Part shown: piece after piece, positions 22,722 through 25,242 of the stretch
Position numbering within the stretch: position 1 is the stretch's first letter
How the letters are laid out: each line of letters begins with the position of its first letter
NCBI GenBank assembly: GCA_937916395.1
Contig: CALFTN010000063.1
Span: forward strand, 1 to 25,242
DNA from: an uncultured Clostridia bacterium
Lineage (GTDB): Bacteria; Bacillota; Clostridia; Oscillospirales; Acutalibacteraceae
Direction of reading: 5' to 3'
DNA length: 25,242 nucleotides
Notes under the pieces: generated by a model
Told to the model about the DNA's origin: nothing
Databases searched by the model: none
The model's input: the letters and a program-made list of their open reading frames with translations, nothing else
Program-made: the position numbers and the translations under genes

Positions 22722-23797
22722 TATTTACCCTCCTTTTCATCGTCAATAAAAGTTCTGTTAGTAAATTGTGAAAGTGATTTTAAGTTGCAACTGTTAAATA
22801 CACGTATGTCTTTAATTCCGTAACGCATCATTGCAAGTCTTGTAAGACCAAGACCGAAAGCAAAGCCTGTGTATTCTTCTGGGTCAATACCACCCATTGA
22901 TAAAACATTAGGGTGAATCATACCACAAGGGCAAAGCTCAAGCCAGCCTGAACCTTTACATGATGGGCAACCATCACCACCACAGATAAGGCATTGAATA
23001 TCTAATTCAAAGCCAGGTTCAACGAATGGGAAGAAGCCAGGTCTTAAACGAACAGTAACATCACGGTTAAATACCTCTGAAAGCATAGTTTTCATAAAGT
23101 AAATAAGGTTTGAAATAGAAATATCCTTGTCAACCATAATACCTTCCATCTGGAAAAATGTGTTTTCGTGACAAGCGTCAATCTTTTCATTTCTGAAGCA
23201 TCTGCCAGGGAAAATAACTCTTATAGGTCTATTTGCTTCTAATTCTTTTTTGTATTTAATAAGAATAGCATTTTGCGCTGCAGAAGTGTGAGTTTTTAAA
23301 AGCTGATTAGAGCTTAAGTAATAAGTATCCTGCATATCACGAGCTGGGTGATGCTTTGGAATATTAAGTGCTTCAAAGCAGTGGTAATCGTCTACTATTT
23401 CATCGTAGTCTTCAATTGAAAAGCCCATACCAGCAAAGATATCCTCAACCTCTCTCTGAACAAGAGTAATTGGGTGATATGAACCTTTATCTTCATTAAG
23501 AGGGAAAGAAACATCATAATCTTCAGCAGAATTTATGAGTGCATCTTCTTCTTTCTTTTTGATTTCATCATTTTTTTCTGTGAGAGTTTTTTCAATGAAT
23601 TGCTTAACCTCATTGATAATCTGACCAGCTTCTTTTTTTTGCTCGTTAGGAATGTTTCTTAATTCGCTCATAAGAGAAGTAATAGGGCCTTTTTTACCAA
23701 GGAACTCAATTCTTAATTGCTCGAGTTCAGCTGAAGAAACAGCACTATTTACTTTTTCTAAAAATTGTTCTTTTAAAGCGTTAGCGTTTTCAAGCAT
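22721..23797 (-). CDS. pheS: Phenylalanyl-tRNA synthetase alpha subunit
   Basis: This 358-aa catalytic subunit has an N-terminal coiled-coil arm (about 1-90) for tRNA binding and a class II core. Motif 2 appears as IFPGRCFRNEKIDACHENTF with FQMEGI, and motif 3 as GFAFGLGLTRLAMMRYGI. A cysteine-rich stretch, CLICGGDGCPSCKGSGW plus CPCGM, probably binds zinc; related stretches occur in many pheS genes of Firmicutes. The start is the ATG at 23797, after AAAGGAAG; upstream in-frame codons fall inside the repeat element and lack a ribosome site. Expression should depend on the T-box leader about 350 bases upstream, with a MITE-like repeat between them. Confidence 0.97.
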   Translation of the reverse strand: MLENANALKEQFLEKVNSAVSSAELEQLRIEFLGKKGPITSLMSELRNIPNEQKKEAGQIINEVKQFIEKTLTEKNDEIKKKEEDALINSAEDYDVSFPLNEDKGSYHPITLVQREVEDIFAGMGFSIEDYDEIVDDYHCFEALNIPKHHPARDMQDTYYLSSNQLLKTHTSAAQNAILIKYKKELEANRPIRVIFPGRCFRNEKIDACHENTFFQMEGIMVDKDISISNLIYFMKTMLSEVFNRDVTVRLRPGFFPFVEPGFELDIQCLICGGDGCPSCKGSGWLELCPCGMIHPNVLSMGGIDPEEYTGFAFGLGLTRLAMMRYGIKDIRVFNSCNLKSLSQFTNRTFIDDEKEGK

Positions 23798-23850
23798 TTT
23801 AGTTCTTCCTTTCAATATAGTTGTAAAATTTATGTAACAGGGTAGGGTAG

Positions 23851-24126
23851 AGAGTGAGTGTATTCGAACCAAATATGCCTTAAATGTCCGATTTCACGCA
23901 CCTTTTGTATTTTTTTGTCTTGATATACGCCAGTATAACTTCACCAAAGAAAATCCAAAATGTACGCAAACTCGGACATTTCAGGTTCTGCGAAGTTTAA
24001 TACTTGGCAATTTTTTCTGTAACAAGGCAAAACTCGCAGGAATACTGACGTATTTCAAGAGTTTTAACGATGTTACAGGGAAAAGTGACTGTATTAAACC
24101 ATATCTGGTTCGAACACACTCACTCT
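23851..24126. mobile_element. MITE-like inverted-repeat element in the pheST leader
   Basis: Terminal repeats of 27 bases (23851-23877 and 24100-24126, starting AGAGTGAGTG and containing TTCGAACCA) are inverted with two mismatches. A second inverted pair at 23919-23936 and 24042-24059 matches at 16 of 18 bases and keeps the same distance from the ends (41 and 40 bases). A third pair, AAATGTCCGA/TCGGACATTT (23882-23891, 23972-23981), lies within. There is no protein gene inside. The 276-bp element has the make-up of a non-autonomous transposon or folded repeat. It lies 5 bases from the T run of the T-box terminator. I saw no clear target duplication. Confidence 0.7.
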
Positions 24127-24130
24127 GAGA

Positions 24131-24170
24131 CAAAAAAATAACGCCCCATCCCAAAAGGGACGAAGACATC
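24131..24170 (-). terminator. T-box regulated terminator of pheST
   Basis: On the minus strand CTTCGTCCC-TTTT-GGGATGGGG forms the hairpin, followed by CGTTATTTTTTTG. The run of seven T residues at 24138-24132 makes it a rho-independent terminator, which is the off state of the T-box switch. Confidence 0.88.
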
Positions 24171-24382
24171 TCCGCGGTACCACCCTTATTTTTGCATAAG
24201 TGAATTTTCACTCTAGAGCAAACACTCTTTTGTAATATAACGGTTACTCCCGTTGTAGCCTACTTTGTTTCAACCACACCACTCACAAGTGAACTTCAAA
24301 AGTGTTTTACGAAAATGCTTACAGCCGAGGGCATTTCTCTCTGAACAAAAACTGCTTTCTACTCTCTTGCTCAACGCGTTTA
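24131..24382 (-). promoter_or_regulatory. T-box riboswitch, phenylalanine type, controlling pheST
   Basis: The hallmark T-box sequence AAGGGTGGTACCGCGG is present on the minus strand at 24187-24172, just ahead of the terminator. Farther upstream the leader has the stem I features expected of this class, including AGAGAG near 24340. The most likely specifier is UUC (24293-24291) in the segment TTTTGAAGTTCACTTG, a Phe codon that fits the pheST genes downstream. Uncharged tRNA-Phe would pair with the specifier and the T-box bulge, break the terminator and allow transcription. The exact stem I boundaries were not drawn. Confidence 0.9.
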
Positions 24383-24386
24383 AAAC

Positions 24387-24415
24387 ATTTTAGCATAATA
24401 CAATTTAAAATGCAA
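24387..24415 (-). promoter_or_regulatory. Promoter of the pheST leader
   Basis: On the minus strand TTGCAT (24415-24410), 17 bases and TAAAAT (24392-24387) with TG at the extended -10 position. Transcription should begin near 24380, right at the start of the T-box leader. Confidence 0.75.
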
Positions 24416-24432
24416 GTGTTTTTTAAAACGAT

Positions 24433-24470
24433 AATGCAGAATTAAACATTAAAATGCTTAATTCTGCATT
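24433..24470 (-). terminator. Terminator of the pilin-like gene
   Basis: AATGCAGAATTAA (24433-24445) and TTAATTCTGCATT (24458-24470) are perfect 13-bp inverted arms. On the minus strand the hairpin is followed by ATCGTTTT. It lies 16 bases past the stop codon. Confidence 0.7.
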
Positions 24471-24486
24471 GCGTAGTTTGTGTTTA

Positions 24487-24909
24487 TTATTCGTGACCTT
24501 CACAATCACAGGTACATTCGATAGTAGGAATTCCACCAGCGCCAGGAACAACTCTTAAATAATAAGTTCCACCAGCAGGGCACCCACTAACCTTACCTTT
24601 ATGCACTTCGTTAAGCAACAAAGAAATATCACTCTCGCTTAACTCAATTTCCCACGATGCTATTTGTGCCTTATCGTCTTCATTGGTGATTTTATAATTA
24701 TAATCCGCATTAAAACTATTAAGCATGCACCAGTTTTTCGCTTCGGATTTTAACTGCACAATCTGAGCAGCACAGATTTTTCTGTTGCTTGCACCTATTA
24801 CAGAGGTGTAAGCCGGAATACCGACAGCAAGAAGAATTGTAATAACAACCACAACTATCATTAATTCAACTAATGTGAAGCCTTTTTTCGAACATAAAAA
24901 CTTAAACAT
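24487..24909 (-). CDS. Type IV pilin-like protein with prepilin leader
   Basis: This 140-aa protein has a class III signal: basic MFKFLCSKKG, then FTLVELMIVVVVITILLAVG, with the prepilin peptidase site after G10 and E at position 5 of the mature protein. The hydrophobic helix continues into a soluble domain with cysteines near C46 and C61, and a cysteine-rich end, CPAGG and CTCDCEGHE. Major pilins of Gram-positive type IV pili, and pseudopilins of competence or secretion systems, have this layout. It has a strong ribosome site (GGGAGGT), its own promoter and a terminator, so it is a single gene. No assembly ATPase, platform protein or prepilin peptidase is in the window, so whether it is a pilin or a pseudopilin is open. 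Confidence 0.9.
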   Translation of the reverse strand: MFKFLCSKKGFTLVELMIVVVVITILLAVGIPAYTSVIGASNRKICAAQIVQLKSEAKNWCMLNSFNADYNYKITNEDDKAQIASWEIELSESDISLLLNEVHKGKVSGCPAGGTYYLRVVPGAGGIPTIECTCDCEGHE

Positions 24910-24989
24910 AAACTTACCTCCCTATAAACCAAAAAAATGAGAATGTTTCGAGTTTCAAACGAAACTATTTCGTAACTCTTTGCAGTTTT

Positions 24990-25018
24990 ATTGTAGCACA
25001 CTTTATTAAAGTTGTAAA
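24990..25018 (-). promoter_or_regulatory. Promoter of the pilin-like gene
   Basis: On the minus strand TTTACA (25018-25013), 17 bases and TACAAT (24995-24990) with TG at the extended -10 position. It gives a leader of about 75 bases, which contains a GTTTC/GAAAC inverted repeat at 24945-24964. Confidence 0.75.
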
Positions 25019-25116
25019 GAAAAAACATAAATGTTTATAACTTTTGTTAATTTTTACCAAATTGCAATTTTCTCGTTTGTTCTATATATATAACGAATGT
25101 TGGGAAAGTGTTAATA

Positions 25117-25200
25117 AATTAGTTGGCTAGGTAAAATTAGTGCTGAGTTAAATTTAATTCGGAGTTCGGAATGCGTAATTCGGAATTATCGGAACTGCGT
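25117..25200. repeat. Degenerate repeat cluster at the window end
   Basis: TTAGTTGGCTAG, AGTGCTGAGTT and several units of the type AATTCGGA (AATTCGGAGTTCGGAATGCG, AATTCGGAATTATCGGAA) follow one another. The first matches the tail of the repeat at 8190-8207, and the second the cluster at 18830. The rest of 25019-25242 is AT-rich with no gene or promoter that I can support. Confidence 0.55.
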
Positions 25201-25242
25201 TGGCAATTATATAATTGTTTATAATAGTTAATTAATCTTTTC

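Noticed and set aside
24100..24126. A possible tRNA T-loop (GGTTCGAA) in the pheST leader
   Set aside because: No flanking T stem, anticodon arm or acceptor stem can be formed; the same motif occurs in both ends of the inverted-repeat element.
23981..24211. A 76-aa minus-strand open frame in the pheST leader
   Set aside because: It runs across the MITE-like element, the T-box sequence and the terminator, so it is not a gene.

Overview
The window looks like a chromosomal segment of a low-GC Gram-positive anaerobe of the class Clostridia, most like the gut Ruminococcaceae/Oscillospiraceae. The signs are a T-box controlled pheST operon, an IreB homologue, strong AGGAGG-type ribosome binding sites, extended -10 promoters, several GTG or TTG starts, and short hairpin or heptad repeats between genes. 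The order assignment is inference from gene content; no rRNA or other species marker is present.

Region 1 (about 1-7650, minus strand) is a five-gene defence operon behind one strong promoter. In order of transcription it holds a small Xre regulator, an unrecognised protein of about 93 aa, a type III DNA methyltransferase (mod), a type III restriction helicase-nuclease (res) and a 986-aa protein with an N-terminal SIR2 domain. Genes overlap or lie within a few bases, and a hairpin terminator follows the last gene. A SIR2 effector as the last gene of a type III restriction-modification operon is the most interesting system here. Region 2 (7650-8290) has no protein gene. It carries a promoter, a multi-hairpin non-coding RNA with a terminator, further inverted repeats and a copy of a dispersed hairpin repeat.

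Region 3 (8213-12025, plus strand) is a phosphorelay operon: a separate Hpt protein, a response regulator with a degenerate HD-GYP output domain, and a membrane hybrid histidine kinase. Region 4 (12031-13858) is one AMP-forming acyl-CoA ligase-like gene with its own promoter and terminator. Region 5 (13861-15711, minus) holds a TspO homologue and a FtsW/RodA/SpoVE-type SEDS protein. Divergent from it, sharing the promoter region, is tsaE-tsaB-rpiB (plus): two tRNA t6A genes and ribose-5-phosphate isomerase B.

Region 6 (17303-19700) is rich in repeats. It has a palindrome over the rpiB stop codon, an array of small hairpins joined by GCGATAT/ATATCGC linkers, heptad repeats and a GC-rich hairpin module, followed by an ankyrin-like protein, an ECF transporter S component, and an Xre gene divergent from a small DUF6809-like gene across a doubled operator. 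Region 7 (19688-24415, minus) holds ireB with an unrecognised 98-aa gene, and upstream of these pheS-pheT with a phenylalanine-type T-box leader. A 276-bp MITE-like inverted-repeat element lies between the T-box terminator and pheS. Region 8 (24433-25242) is a lone type IV pilin-like gene with promoter and terminator, then AT-rich sequence with degenerate repeats.
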